From NCBI GenBank assembly GCA_023014335.1, contig JAECYW010000011.1, forward strand, positions 434,001 to 498,000: 64,000 nucleotides of DNA, read 5' to 3'. A program made the position numbers and the translations under genes. Shown piece by piece: positions 52,065-63,860 of this stretch (its first letter is position 1; each line of letters opens with the position of its first letter). Under the pieces are notes generated by a model. That model ran no database searches. It was not told where the DNA came from and saw only the letters and a list, made by a program, of their open reading frames with translations. The DNA is from Galerina marginata. Lineage: Eukaryota; Basidiomycota; Agaricomycetes; Agaricales; Galerinaceae.

Positions 52065-53489
52065 ATGACGACCAAGCCCTCCTCAGCTTCTAGTAAAACT
52101 TCTATCGTCGATACTCGCGTTCAGATCACCCTTGACTTCGTCAACTGGGACGCTCTCTCCTTACTCGGGCGCGAACTTCTTCAAGTTGTCGGCTCGCATT
52201 GGGGTGAACACATATCTGGAGCCTACAATCTCGTCCGTTTCCTCCACCTCCATGACTCGCATAATACCATTTTGGTTGCTCGTGTACCGCTCCGATCCAA
52301 GGAGGTTATGACTGCCGAACACGACGCTGCTATTTTGAAACGAGTCGCAAGCGAGGTTGCTACCATGGAGTATGTTGAAGCTTACACCAACATTCCGGTG
52401 CCGCGTGTCTTTCATCACAGCGCTGATGGAGAAGGAGACGTGCGCTCGCCTTACATCCTCATGTCTAAAGTCGAAGGCGTGGCCCTCAGCTCGGTGTGGG
52501 ACGATATGGCGGACGAGAAACGCCGAGTTATCCTTCGACAGGTCATTGACATTCTGCTGGACCTTTGGTCACATCGTTTCGAGAAAAAAGGCGTGCTGTT
52601 CAAGAGACCCGGTTCCGAGGGGAAAGATGGTTGGTACGTAGAGTCATCCTCGATTATCGAAGACCCAGACACCGCAGGACCTCAGGACCGACTTTTGACA
52701 ACATCATACACCAACGCTCCCGCTTACTGGTTGGCTCGCGCTAATGCTAACCTCCACGACATACGTGATAAAAGTTTTGGTTCCGTCTCGCAGCCGTTTG
52801 CCTATGCTCATGCATGGTTTATACGCTCCCTCGTTCCTTCGTTATTTGACCCCTCTCTCGACGATCATGGCTTTCCTCTCTGTCCTGGCGACTTCCACTC
52901 CCAGAACATCATGATCACAGACATCGACCTCAATCCACGTATCACCGCTGTCATTGACTGGGAGTTCTCAGGCCCAGATTTTGTAACAACATTCGCGATG
53001 TACCCATTTTTCATCGTAGACCACCCCGCATGGGACGACGACAACCCACTGCGCGAAAGGAATATAAAGGACCAAGCCACCTTTAACGAACTTATTTTCG
53101 AAGCAGAGCGCAATCGAAATCCAGTTAAAGGCTCGCCGCTTTCGCACCTCATCGCCAATAGCTACTCCATCTACCTATTCCACCAAACGTTATCATTTCC
53201 CGTGGCGTACAGCGTTTTCTATCCGCTCCTTTTTTCGCATGTACTCGGCGATAACGACGACTTCTCGGTCGATTATTACTGGTCGTTGATGGAACAAGGG
53301 ATACTGAAAAAGGAGACGGCCCAGTTTGAAAAGGAGAATAAAGTGTGGCTTGAAGCGCAGAAGATTTTGGGCAAGGATGTCGTCCGCACTGGCCTGAGGG
53401 CGGGCGAGTTCAAGGATCTGGTTCTGAAGCATCTCGACGAGTTTGATGAGGAAGGGATTGTTCGTGAATGGTTGGGCTCTGTTAATTGA
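52065..53489 (+). CDS. APH-family (aminoglycoside-phosphotransferase fold) kinase-like protein
   Basis: Single-exon frame of 474 codons from the ATG at 52065. The APH fold phosphorylates small molecules or proteins. Visible elements are an N-lobe with VARVPLRSKE, a helix carrying EHDAAILKRVASEVATMEYV, and hinge-like SPYILMSKVEGVALSSVW. The catalytic loop is LCPGDFHSQNIMI (Brenner-type D and N present, the usual first His replaced by Cys), followed by VIDWEFSG holding the metal-binding Asp. The C-terminal third is helical. Such proteins are numerous in mushrooms and their substrates are mostly unknown. The lack of introns contrasts with the neighbours but is common in this family. No signal peptide or membrane segment. 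Confidence 0.8.
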   Translation: MTTKPSSASSKTSIVDTRVQITLDFVNWDALSLLGRELLQVVGSHWGEHISGAYNLVRFLHLHDSHNTILVARVPLRSKEVMTAEHDAAILKRVASEVATMEYVEAYTNIPVPRVFHHSADGEGDVRSPYILMSKVEGVALSSVWDDMADEKRRVILRQVIDILLDLWSHRFEKKGVLFKRPGSEGKDGWYVESSSIIEDPDTAGPQDRLLTTSYTNAPAYWLARANANLHDIRDKSFGSVSQPFAYAHAWFIRSLVPSLFDPSLDDHGFPLCPGDFHSQNIMITDIDLNPRITAVIDWEFSGPDFVTTFAMYPFFIVDHPAWDDDNPLRERNIKDQATFNELIFEAERNRNPVKGSPLSHLIANSYSIYLFHQTLSFPVAYSVFYPLLFSHVLGDNDDFSVDYYWSLMEQGILKKETAQFEKENKVWLEAQKILGKDVVRTGLRAGEFKDLVLKHLDEFDEEGIVREWLGSVN

Positions 53490-53611
53490 GGTGTCGTTGT
53501 CAGTGCGTGTCATCCAAGGTTTTACACAGGTTTTACAGGAGCAGGATGAGTGTTTGAATACGTGCTGCTGTGGCATAATAGGGTACGTGGTGTAAAAGGA
53601 TGACGAACGAA

Positions 53612-55314
53612 TTAATCCCGCAGTGTAGCCTGGTGGAATCTCCAGGCTATCACACACAATCCTAATGCCACTGCCGGACCAGTGTCGGTATGGATAGTGG
53701 GAGTCGGCAATGGAACTGGTTGGGGCTGGAGGCCACGCAACTTCCTAGGTGGAATATTCCCTCTATGTTCAGGAATTAACTGAACCGACAGTGCTGTGTT
53801 TGTAACTTGCACGATGACGGTCCAGGTTTAGACGGCAGTGAGAACTCGGCATTGTTAGATTAGATTACGGAGAGCGGATCACATCTGTTACTAGGTACGT
53901 ACAGTCCGATTGTAAGTCACGATCAGGATCGACTCTTGTCCAGACACGCCTGAGTACCTCATTTGCCGTCTCCAACGTCTGATAAACGGATAGAGTAAGC
54001 TTTCGCAGAGAAATATTCTAGGAACAACTCACCATTGTTATTCACCTGGGCTGGAGGTCTGGGTGATGCACGTCGCCTCCGACGTAGTAGGAAAATAACA
54101 AGACCTATTAGTATTAGGACAGAAAGCAGTGCACCGATAGCGGTTCCCGCTATAGCACCTGTGTTGGAGATAAATCCGGCACTCGGTGGAAAGGACTAGC
54201 ATTCATATTAGTAATCCGGGCGCTTAATTAGTAATCAACTTAGTGGTCTCGCTAGATAGCTCAAGAACATTGTAGATACGTATTTTACATGTATATAAAG
54301 GCTCTGTAAGAGCCAGTACAATAATATCTTATATTCTACTTTAATTCCCCTAAATATTCCCAATAACCTGTACTGATAACATTGTGCTTAGAGGGGACGA
54401 CCGCTGAGTTCATGGTACTCGCTGGGTTCGCAGACGCCGTTGCTTGGACCAAATCTGTCGTGGCTGCCTGATGCACCAGCAGGTAATCTATCCACATCCG
54501 ATGGTCATTTTTCGGTGTGACGACCAGCTTGTGCGACCCCTGCGACAGGAAGCCGGAGTCATACATCTTGTTATTATAGGTGATAATGGAAGTTTGTGCT
54601 GGAGGCGCGTAGGTCGTGGTTGAAGTGCCGTCGAGGACGAATTCAGCTAACAACATATCGCCGACTGTACCATTGTTAATGAGTCCATAAAATTGAATAC
54701 CGTTTCCTGTACATCGTAATATCTAGTCAGATGCGCTTTTGCATAAACTGGCACAATAACTTTCCTGTAAACGGGATTGAAATAGTATCCGAGATATTGT
54801 TCGTGAAACGACTTGTGTGCCGAAAGTCAGAGTCGGCGGTGTCGAGTATCCAATTACCAGTATATACCAGACTCGGATCGCGATCGTCGATGAAGACGTT
54901 GAGATTGCTCATGTTTGTGTGGCTTGACGGTGAATATAGAAAGTAGTCAATAAATATATTGGTAGTGTCCGTGTTCATGGTGTTAGAGATCGTCAATTGG
55001 TGATCTCCATCTCTGAGACCTTCGACAGAGAACGTAGCGTCGTGGTAAGAGTAGTTTAGGTTGGCAAAATCGTTGAGGCCAGTGGTTGAATTTGTATAGA
55101 GCTGCCCATCGAGGTTGAACTGCAAGGAAAATGATCCATTCCAAGCTACGGTAGTTGCCACTAAAATTGAGGTCCCCGTAAAGTTCACGGAACAGCTAGT
55201 GCCGGCGCTTTTCGAGCCAGTTGAGATACCCTTGTACTGGACTGGGTCGGCGTACTGAAGAGATTGGATGAGTTTGTTAGAAGTGGTGAAGGGGGTAGGG
55301 ATGAAGAAAGACAC
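53612..55314 (-). CDS. single-pass surface glycoprotein, adhesin-like
   Basis: Spliced minus-strand gene; the first exon and start codon are unresolved. The ectodomain shows two similar beta-rich modules: one with CSVNFTGTSILVATTVAW and HDATFSVEGLRDGDHQLTISNT, and one starting NVFIDDRDPSLVYTGNW. Each ends in a (D/H)xLxIxxT...DYFL/V motif, and many N-x-S/T sites are present. After a Ser/Ala-rich stretch comes one membrane segment (AIAGTAIGALLSVLILIGLVIFLL) followed by RRRRR, giving a type I topology, then a cytosolic tail of uncertain exon structure ending at 53612. This domain plan is frequent in basidiomycete membrane proteins of unknown function. The acceptor TTTAG before 55314 shows that an upstream exon, presumably with the signal peptide, lies beyond. 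Confidence 0.6.
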
Positions 55315-56691
55315 CTAAAGGGAGGAAAACGCGAACACAGACACCTAATGGCCACAACAGAAGTACGAGGTACGACGGCAAGTCATATTTGATGGTAAAC
55401 TACCGAATATGTACTTGAGACACGTGAGCACCAGGATCACATGACTAATTCTAACAGAGTTAGCTTCGATAATGAAATTGGGTATTATTCCGTCGCCCGA
55501 GTACTGACATGATCCCATTGACCGGTAAAACAACGGATGCGTCTTGTTCGTCCAGAATTACTGCTCTTTGTACCGACATCGAAAGCCTGGTACTGACTTA
55601 TTTGCGGTTTGGTGGGAGAGAAAGTAAGAGCGAGGATAGTGGGTGCTGTTTTGGGAGATCCGTATCGATAGCCAAATTTCTACCATCCGGCGCCAATTGT
55701 TATGGTGAACAAGCAACGCCGCCAGAGCGTTACATTGTCAGGGTATTCAATGGATACGAATTTACTTGCCGTGGTTCACAACGTGCAAACAGTTCATGCA
55801 GCAAGTCCTTCCTTAAGTCCTGTCAGTTTTGACGGTTTTTTCCTTCTTTTCCAGGTAAATTCATAACAATAGGCACCTCAGATCAAAACTTGGACATCGC
55901 CATCTGTCCGGATCACTTTGATGTCTTTTTGATCTGGACTATCGTAATGAATTCATAGTGCCTCACTTTTTCCGATGAAATTTTCAATTAAAGGTTAGAA
56001 ATGACCGGATTGTGCATGCGACGGCACAGCTGGTAAGCTACTTGCATATTTACTAGATTGATTTGCAAACCGAGTAAAATCTTTCAATTACATGAGGGTA
56101 CTTTGAAGTGCAGGCCATGAAGGACAGAGTGAGGTCTCGTTCTCAAAATCTACCAAAATAGCATCGGGGAGCTATGTGGGGGTGACTATTGTGGGCGTCT
56201 AACAATTGGATGTCTAAAAATAGGCTACGTCTCCTTCATTCCATTGTTCGCCACTTACGTGTTTGTGTCACCAAAATAATTATGACCCAATGACATAAAG
56301 ACGCTCTTGGTACACGACCACCAAAGTAATTACGAAACACACTTGCGCTCCATGTCGAACGTCAGTGTTTTGAAGTTGACTCGCATCAATACAATCAACT
56401 AGCTTCATTGTCTTCTTCCAAGACCGTCACTTTCACTCGGCCAGCATGTTGAGGCGGGATTCTTAGTCTAGGATGCGGCTTTATGAAGCCGAGCATTATT
56501 TTCGAGGGATATTCAGTTAGTGCCCCTTTGTACAGACGAGGTGAAAACGTCAGTCAGTAAGGGTCCTTGACATCCTTCTTAATTTCACGACTTTCGAAAA
56601 ATTGTGGCCAAAAATTGTGCCACAAAGAATTTCGCCTCTTTTACCTTTGTTCTGATCAGGGTAAGTCGTTCTCCCTGATTCCTAGTGATTA
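55315..56691. other. intergenic, no gene recognised
   Basis: Should include the unplaced first exon of the glycoprotein gene. The rest is AT-rich with short open frames only, up to the left TA target site of the pogo element. Confidence 0.35.
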
Positions 56692-56713
56692 CAGTCATTC
56701 ACCGGTCAATGAG
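56692..56713 (+). repeat. left terminal inverted repeat of the pogo element
   Basis: 22 bp, exact inverse of 59664-59685. Weaker pairing continues for about 6 bp inward. Confidence 0.95.
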
Positions 56714-56938
56714 GCATCCAAATATAGATCAGCCTCCAAAAGCTTTACTACTAGGAATTTGGGGATTTTTACCTGGGAGACATAAGGAAGTACATCTACA
56801 AGTATATAATATGCATTCAAAATATCGGATTTCAGATGTTGGAAGGTATATCGCGCCTTATCAGTGCCACAAACGAAGATCAGACGCAAACCAGTCAATG
56901 AGGCAGATGTCACGGCTGCCTAATTGAGACAATCGGGC

Positions 56939-59217
56939 TTAGTCACTATCACCGGTCTCACCATTGTCCATCCCATCGACATCGCCTGATTCGTCTTCCT
57001 CGTCTTCATCCACCTCCATTTCCTCATCCCCTTCACTTTCCTCTTCAAAATCGGCAACCTTTGGTCTCGGAATTACCTTCTCCATGGCCGGCGCTTTTGG
57101 TTTGGTCCATCTGGGCTTCCGTTGCTCACATTTTTCCCTGTTCTTCTCAACCTCCCAACTCCTCACGTCTTTTACCCATTCGGCCTTCAGTGCTTTGTTT
57201 TTTTCCTTTCGATCTATGTCTCTGACTTTCCACACCCCCACTGCTTCTGTGTATCTTGTTTTCGCATCTTTTCGTTTGATTGCAGCATCCTTTGCAGCAT
57301 CGCGCGCTGCGTGAGACTCAACAACACCTTCAAAGATTTTGTCTTGAGTTAAAATCTTTGCCCATCCGTCCATGTTAATTCTCCCTTTATCCTTTCGCTG
57401 ATCCTTCTTCTCCTCCTTTCCCTGCAGTTGTCCCCTTAAATCTTCAACATAAGCGGCGTGAAGAATGGTTTGGGCTTGTTGTCCCACAATGACCCGCTTT
57501 TGGAGTGAAATGCGGTTGTTCCTTTCCTCGAGAGCTGCCATGAGTAACCGTTCGCGTTCTGTGACAGGCGGCGCGTCCAACAGCACCCGGTCTTGGTGAT
57601 GGTCCGGCGATATTTCATATGTTTGTAAGGGAGGAAGACGCGACGATGATACGAGAGGTGAGTTAGAGACTAGAAATGATGCTGATGTCGAGGCTAACCC
57701 ATTCATTGCTTGTCGAACAGGTGTGTAGTCTGGCTCAGAACTTGGAGTCAACCTTCGGGTTGGGGTATGGCGTGCCTCGTCTTCTGAGTCCTGCTCCTCT
57801 TCGCGGCGACGTTTACGCGCTCGATGGCGTGAGACGAGATCAACGATCTCCTGAACCGGGCTAGCAATTTGTAATGGCAGACGGGTGGAAACAGATGTTT
57901 CCAAACTTGGAGCCATGATCTCGTTTGTGATGACATCGGGGTTGAATGGTACCATTCCTGTCTTCCGAAATGCAGCGAGAATGTTCTCTTTTGTGAAGGC
58001 GCGTGCATGTGCTTTGGTGTACACTCCTAGGAAATTTGTTTTGGAGACAGTAGGTCTGCTTCTCTCGAATTTGTCGCGTTCGTCACTCCAAGCCCGTTTC
58101 AAGACGCTGAAGATTACAACGTCAAGGCCTTGATAAATGTGTGTCGAGTGTGATGGATAGCAAAGTACTATGATCTTGTTATTGTGTGCATAGTCCAGAA
58201 AGCCCATTGTAAAGTGTGAGCTGTGTCCGTCTACAACAAGAAGTCGATATCGGCCATTGGCCTTTTCCTTCGTGAGTTTATCCCAGTCTTCTATCCATGC
58301 AGTGGCGATCTCCCCTGATGTGTAGCCTTTCTTTTGATAGCCCATTCTGACATCAAAGATTCAAAGTCAGTCGTTTTCTAGGGTAAAAGCACTGTAACAC
58401 ACCTTGCATCGAGTGGATTGTCCTGGAGCCACTTCGTCTGGAAGGCCTCTCCTTTGTAAATCACAGTAGGAGGAACTGAGGTCCCGTCTGCACAGATTGT
58501 AGGTAAAACAGTGATGTTCTCTCGATTTCCACTTCTTTGCTGATGTTGGATTTTAGCCCCAGCTGGCCCAATAACACGCTCAGTAGTTCCTATTCCTGTC
58601 TGGATTCCCGTCTCGTCTGCGCCATAAACGAGCCAGTCGGGTATATCATATTCCTCCCTGCACTCCTTGAGAAGTCTGAAGTATTCCGCCTTGGTGATGG
58701 GATTTACCGCGCGTCCTCGAGAATTGTCCATTGCGGAAGACCAGTACATTCCGAGCTTATCGTGATGCTTTGTGATAAACCGAGTGGCCCAGTTTTTTCC
58801 GAGACCTGATTTTGGGAATTTGTCCCCAAGACGCGCGGTTAAAATTTGTTCTGCGTGTTCGCGAAGCCTTTTGGGACTGAGGGCGAATCCGCGTCGCGCT
58901 ATGACAACTGCAAAGTTTACGATAAGAGTGGCCTCCTCTTGCGTTAGCCAGCTCTTCTGCCCATTGCTCTCTGTGCGAGTAATCCCTCCCTTGACCAGCC
59001 GGGCCAATGTACTGTCATTAACCGGTATTCTTTTCTGTGTTTTTGCGAAGTGGTTGTCAGATACAAGTTGGCAGAGCTTACACATCGACATTGGTTTTCC
59101 TGTATCAGAATCCATTTGTTTCGCGTGAAAAAGGGCAACAGCTCGCGCCATGAGGTCGTCTTTCTCCTTTCTTGCTATTTGCGCCTTGAGCGCGTCTGAT
59201 TTTGCGTGATTGACCAT
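56939..59217 (-). CDS. pogo/Fot1 transposase, DD35D
   Basis: Two exons of about 280 and 470 codons. The ATG at 59217 starts MVNHAKSDAL. A 60-bp intron (about 58402-58343) joins NPLDAR to MGYQKKG. The N-terminus holds two helix-turn-helix regions of the CENP-B/pogo kind (GITRTESNGQKSWLT, then RLREHAEQIL and GKNWATRFITKHH). The catalytic core shows VYGADETGIQTG (first Asp), YRLLVVDGHSSH (second Asp) and CYPSHSTHIYQGLD (third Asp). I count 35 residues between the second and third, the DD35D spacing of this group; canonical QPLD is QGLD here. The C-terminus is long, basic then strongly acidic, and probably coiled. It binds the terminal repeats and cuts and pastes the element. The frame is intact. 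Confidence 0.92.
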
Positions 59218-59663
59218 GGTTTTGTCGAGGAGACTATAATTAGTCCCTGCATTTCTTTGACAGCTTACGAGATTCCTAAAACAGCAATTTTGTGACACAA
59301 TGTGACCATCCTTATTCGTAAGTCGATTTCGTGCAAGATTTCATCCTTTCAACGAATTTTGGTTTCCTGAAGCATTGGATAAACCATTAAACATGTAAAT
59401 CCTAATCTATAAGGTGGGATATATGATATCAAGCTCAAAAATTGTTTCATATACAGCTTTTTGATGAGTGGCGGCAGCTAAATAAATTCACTTTTATGAC
59501 AATTTGATGCCTATTCTTAATTATCAAGGGATCGGGAGACCTCAGGACTTATCTCTTTTAGAGCAACGTAGGTATCATATAATCAAACCTAAAACAAAAA
59601 AAATTAAGGTAATTGCTCCAGATTTGGGCTCAGAATTGTGTTTTGACTCATTGAGTGGGGTGA

Positions 59664-59685
59664 CTCATTGACCGGTGAATGACTG
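59664..59685 (-). repeat. right terminal inverted repeat of the pogo element
   Basis: 22 bp, exact inverse of 56692-56713, followed by the TA target site. Confidence 0.95.
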
Positions 59686-59820
59686 TAAGTACTTAGATTA
59701 CGAAGTTCTCTGGTCGCACCGAAACTTGTTGGAGAACGGCTGGACCCAGAGCTAGGAACCAGTACAACTTTTCATCCTGAAATCTATCTTGAGCTTTGAT
59801 CTTGGAAGGCGTTTACATAT

Positions 59821-61410
59821 TCATATACTTCGATTTAATGCCGTGTCTAAAACAACGAAATGCGCCCCAGCAGAAGCTGATACTACCACATGGCCCGATC
59901 TCTCGTCGACAACCGGCTTCATTGAGTGTCGTCTATCGCAGACGACTTTCTTGTAGATGAGAGGTTTCTCCTCTACGCTGTCGTCTGGCCAAGGGTAGGA
60001 CAACATCACCAACTGATGTGGAAAATCGCAACAAATAACACCTCGGTTATATCCAAGGCTAGCAGAAGTGAAATCTTCAGGCTGGTAGCTCAAGAGCTTG
60101 ATGGACCGCGGGTCCCTCTTCGGTTGGTCCATAGGGAAGATAATTCCGTGGACAGCGCTATTCGTAAAAACAACTAACCGCACTGCCTTTTTGTTGGTAC
60201 TATTGGAGACGATAAATGGTTTGGAAAGGCCTTTTACTCTTAAGAACTCGAATGTGAATGACCATGCATGTGGCGTTTGGATGTTTCTGACACCGCCTGC
60301 CCCAGAACCGCTGCTTGGCTGGATATTCAGGACATTGTACAACCGAACGGACGATTGGCTGGCTACTACGAGTCTGTTGCCAGGAATTAATTGGATCTTT
60401 CCCTAAAAGAAATATCAGACTAAAAACCTCGACTTTGGAAGGCAAGTTACGTGCCTCGTGGCGTCCAGAATAAATAACTCTTTCTGGACATTCCGCTGGT
60501 GGCCCTTGGCTGTTATCCCCTTCATCGGCAACGGCATCAAGCCAATCGATGACAACAATGCGTGGTGGTAGATTACGTTCCAGGTTCATGTGGTGAAATG
60601 CAACAAACCTCCCGAGAAGGGACAGCGACGAAATGTATCCATGCCTATGAAGTGGAAAGAAAATGAGTTGCCTAAACTGGAGAGTATGCTTATGTTGGCC
60701 GTCATTGAGTCCTAGATGGACACGAAATATTTGGCCAAATGCTATTCCCGGCGTATTGTGACCTAGCAACAAAGTAAACGCAAAGTCTTGTGTGACAAGT
60801 AAGTTACTTACATTTTGGGCGCTTCACCGATAGCGCAAGGTTAAATGTCAGAACTGGCTCCGTCTCATCAATGTCAACGTCCATGGACACGCCCAAAGTG
60901 TCGTGCCATTCGACCTGATCGGGAATCAATACCCTTTCTGGGATATCTGGATGATCAAGGTCGTGGTATGTAATCGAGCCTGTGCGAGTGGCTAGGAGAA
61001 GCCACCTCCCGCCTTCTACCAGCTGGAAAGCGGCCGCTTCCTGGCCTATAATATCGCGCTGGCGAGCCTGTTTCATACCTTTTGTTGTCCAACCTGGTTC
61101 GACGGTGGTCCATTGGAAGAAGACCCGCTCAAGCTCTGCAGAGCTGTAAAGCTCGATTGGGCGTTCCAACTTGGGCTTGACCTTTGCCTCTACCACGAAT
61201 TCGTCGATAAAACATTTCCAAATCAATTTGGTCGTCGATGCTTCATAAAGGGGTGTGCAAGTCTATAAGAAAAATTGATTTATATGGATTGAAGTTGAAA
61301 ATAGACAATTTACATACCTGCCATGCTCTGAGCAAGTCTATCCATTCCAATTTCATGAAAATTTCAACCAGTAACTCGAGAGGTAGTGTATCTAGTCGTG
61401 CCTGATGCAT
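59821..61410 (-). CDS. F-box protein with probable beta-propeller-like C-terminus
   Basis: F-box proteins recruit substrates to SCF ubiquitin ligases. The likely ATG at 61410 gives MHQARLDTLPLELLVEIFMKLEWIDLLRAWQVCK, a full F-box. An intron leads to TPLYEASTTKLIWKCFID, the usual continuation. The remaining exons (about 61226-60830, 60770-60440, 60400-59821) encode beta-strand-rich sequence with repeated features such as WLLLATRTGSITYHDLDHP, RIVVIDWLD and NRLVVASQSSVRLYNVL. Such spacing would suit a propeller that binds a substrate. The end is at 59821-59823. The open frame extends upstream of 61410 without another ATG, so an extra first exon (perhaps 61691-61570, MTSNRRPANE) is possible. It starts 135 bp beyond the pogo insertion, so that insertion may affect its 3' end. 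Confidence 0.7.
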
Positions 61411-62338
61411 GATTACTCCTTTCTTATGTGAGACCACCAACCGTCCTTCCTCTTGTTCAGTATCAATGATGTGCACTGGATCGGTTGATCTCCACGACAA
61501 AGCGTCTTCGAGGCAAAGCAGTCACGAAGTTTGTCGCAGAATGCAGGCTCGTGATGAAGGAAGTGGGTACCTTGCGGAATTTCATCATCAGTGAAGGTTT
61601 CGCAGGAGGATTGTCATAGTCTCTAGCGTCGAGAACCGTGAAAATGGGTAAAACGGACTTTTCGTTTGCAGGTCGTCGGTTGGAGGTCATGGCGAGATTC
61701 AAAAGGCGAGGGTGTATGGGCGCGCCTGTAGCCTGACATCAAGTAGTTATACTTTATCACTTATAGCTCGTCGAAGATGAGTAATGAAGACCATTGGAAT
61801 CTTTGACGATCACCCTGACACAAAGTTAGTCATATGCGATGCCCCAAGTGCAGGGGTAGTGGTGAGTTTCTAAGTTTAGCTTGTAACCTGGACGCTTGAC
61901 CTCGAGGAGAATGACAATGGGGGAAGAAAACCAAAATCGGACGCGTCGAGCACAGCCATGGTTAATTGACAAGGCAATAATAAATTCTGGAATTAATGAA
62001 GTATCAGTGGTCGCAGAAGGGGAATAGGTATTGAATTGTCCTTGTAATACAAGTGTAGACGAACAGTAGGAGATGAAAGTTGCCCTCCCGCAATCTATCG
62101 TCCAGTTGAAGCGTGCTGGATGTGGGGTCAAACGATCTTGAAAAACCGATTCCATCGATCGACCCTGGTACACCGTAGGCGTATGTGACAGCGCGTGAGA
62201 TTATGTGGCGGGCTCCAATAATAAATCACGTCTATCGCATGGGAAGGGCAGGCAAGAATAAGACTTTCGATTTCGAAAGTCGAGATTCTGAGTTATATAC
62301 ATAGAGAGTGGTTTCCAGACACCCTGAGTCGAAATCGA
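61411..62338. other. intergenic, possible extra F-box exon
   Basis: Contains the frame MTSNRRPANEKSVLPIF (61691 leftward), which could be an upstream exon of the F-box gene. Otherwise only the 3' region of SEC2. The minus-strand frame 61826-62173 is not recognised. Confidence 0.35.
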
Positions 62339-63860
62339 TCACCGAATACCAGCGTAACCGGCTGTCGCGGCCATCGAAGGCGGTGCAGAACGACGCTCTG
62401 GTGACGTTGACTTTGCCTTTGATGGAACGTCAGCCCATGGCGACGATTCCATGAACAAGTCGTCCTGAGCCTGCGAGGTAGGAGGTATATCAGCCAGACG
62501 GAATCGAGGAGTGGGCTGGGATTCTTCCTCAGGCGAGATTACGGTTGGAGAGAGGAAGACGTCATCGCCTGTGCTGGATCCACTTCGCGGTGATTCATCG
62601 ACATCGTAGTATGATGATCCGTCAGGAGAGGGAGATGGTGGCACCGGAGGGTAGGGTGAAGCTAGGTTGAGAGATTGTGGACGAGACTTGATGGCGATTT
62701 CCGAGGACGACCGTGAATGGGTACGGGAGAAACTTGATGATGAAGGGTCGGCCGATTTCTGAGGTTGTGGGGAGGCAAGTAGGCCTGATTCGCGGAGATG
62801 GGTATTCTCGCCGTCAACAAGGCGAAGAGCACTCCGTAGAGCTTCTTTCTCGAGTTTCAGCTCTTTGAGTTCTTCTTCCGTTTCCGCTCGCATTTTTCTT
62901 TCATCTGCAACCATTTTATTCGCCTATAATTGATAAAAGAGTTAGTACACTGTAAATTAAGAGGGAGAAAGACGCACTTCTTCAAATAGGGCCTGCGAAA
63001 GTGACTCCAACTCATTTTCCAGTGCAGTCTTTTCTTCTGCAATCGACTTTCTTGCTGCTCGTTCCTTCTCTAGCTCCACCGTCAAGTCCTCCAGTTCCTT
63101 CGACCTTACTGACGACAATGAAGGCATAGAAGGAGAGTTCAGATGGTGGGGCTGCGCTCCGGGTATGTGTGGACTTGCCGCCTGTGAAGAGTTCCCAGAA
63201 GGCGTTTCAGGTCGACTAGCAGGCCTCGTGTTGGTAGTACTGGGATTGTTGAAGCGAAATTTGAAAAAGCGATTATCCTGCGTGGATGTCGGTGTGCTCG
63301 CAGAAGGCGGCGGAGATGGATCAGCTGAAAGAGATGCGTACTCCACGGACTGGGAACGTTCTAATGACGCCCTCGGGTTTTTGACGTCCCCATCTCGACC
63401 GCTAGTTCGACGCCAACCGACGTCCTTTGACTGTCCAGTGGTATCTCTTTTCAGAGCGTCTTCCAGCATTTCGTTATTGGCAATTACGAGTTGCAAGTTT
63501 GATTTGGCGACGTTTAGTTGCACTTCGAGATCAGCCTGGTTTTTATAAGCCTCGCTCAGCAAAGCAGACTGTTGATCACGAGAGATATCAGAGACATCGA
63601 TTAGCGTTCCGTTCCGAGATTTTATGGACAATCCTCACCAGTTCAGACACACGGTTTATCACCATATTCAGAGCATACCTCAAGTCATCTTCCTGGCCAT
63701 CCGAATGCACTCGTCGCGCGTCGTGCAGCTCCTCCTCAATCTTGAGAAATATAGGGTTTGATGATGATCTTTGTTGTGTGGCGTTCAGGTGTAGACTATC
63801 AGACCGGCGAGGTATTCCATTGGCGCTTTGTTTTGGGAGTTGTGAAGGAAAATGAAGCAT
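62339..63860 (-). CDS. SEC2: SEC2-like Rab guanine nucleotide exchange factor
   Basis: Sec2/Rabin8-type exchange factor for the exocytic Rab (Sec4/Rab8), acting on secretory vesicles. Exons in order: ELHDARRVHSDGQEDDLRYALNMVINRVSEL; after an intron with a CTAAT branch point, SALLSEAYKNQADLEVQLNVAKSNLQLVIANNEMLEDAL. A Ser/Pro-rich insert follows, then the long coiled coil ELEDLTVELEKERAARKSIAEEKTALENELESLSQALFEE, which after a further intron reads into KMVADERKMRAETEEELKELKLEK. This LENELESLSQALFEEANKMV block is the hallmark GEF core. The C-terminus is disordered, with ESSPWADVPS, and ends at 62339-62341. An ATG at 63860 fits the frame, but the true start may lie further right or outside the window. 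No break was found. Confidence 0.85.

Larger units (their letters stand above)
56692..59685 (-). mobile_element. complete Fot1/pogo-type DNA transposon (Tc1/mariner superfamily)
   Basis: A 2994-bp element with perfect 22-bp terminal inverted repeats starting CAGTCATTCACCGG (56692-56713 and 59664-59685). It is flanked by the TA dinucleotide (56690-56691 and 59686-59687) that the superfamily duplicates. A subterminal copy of part of the repeat (CCAGTCAATGAGGCA, near 56890) lies inside the left end. One spliced transposase gene fills the interior with no stop, so the element may be mobile. Confidence 0.95.

Noticed and set aside
56964..57352. Plus-strand frames opposite the transposase tail
   Set aside because: They are the Ser/Phe-rich mirror of an acidic coding stretch on the other strand.
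57676..59128. Plus-strand frames opposite the transposase core
   Set aside because: Antisense shadows of a gene with clear catalytic motifs.
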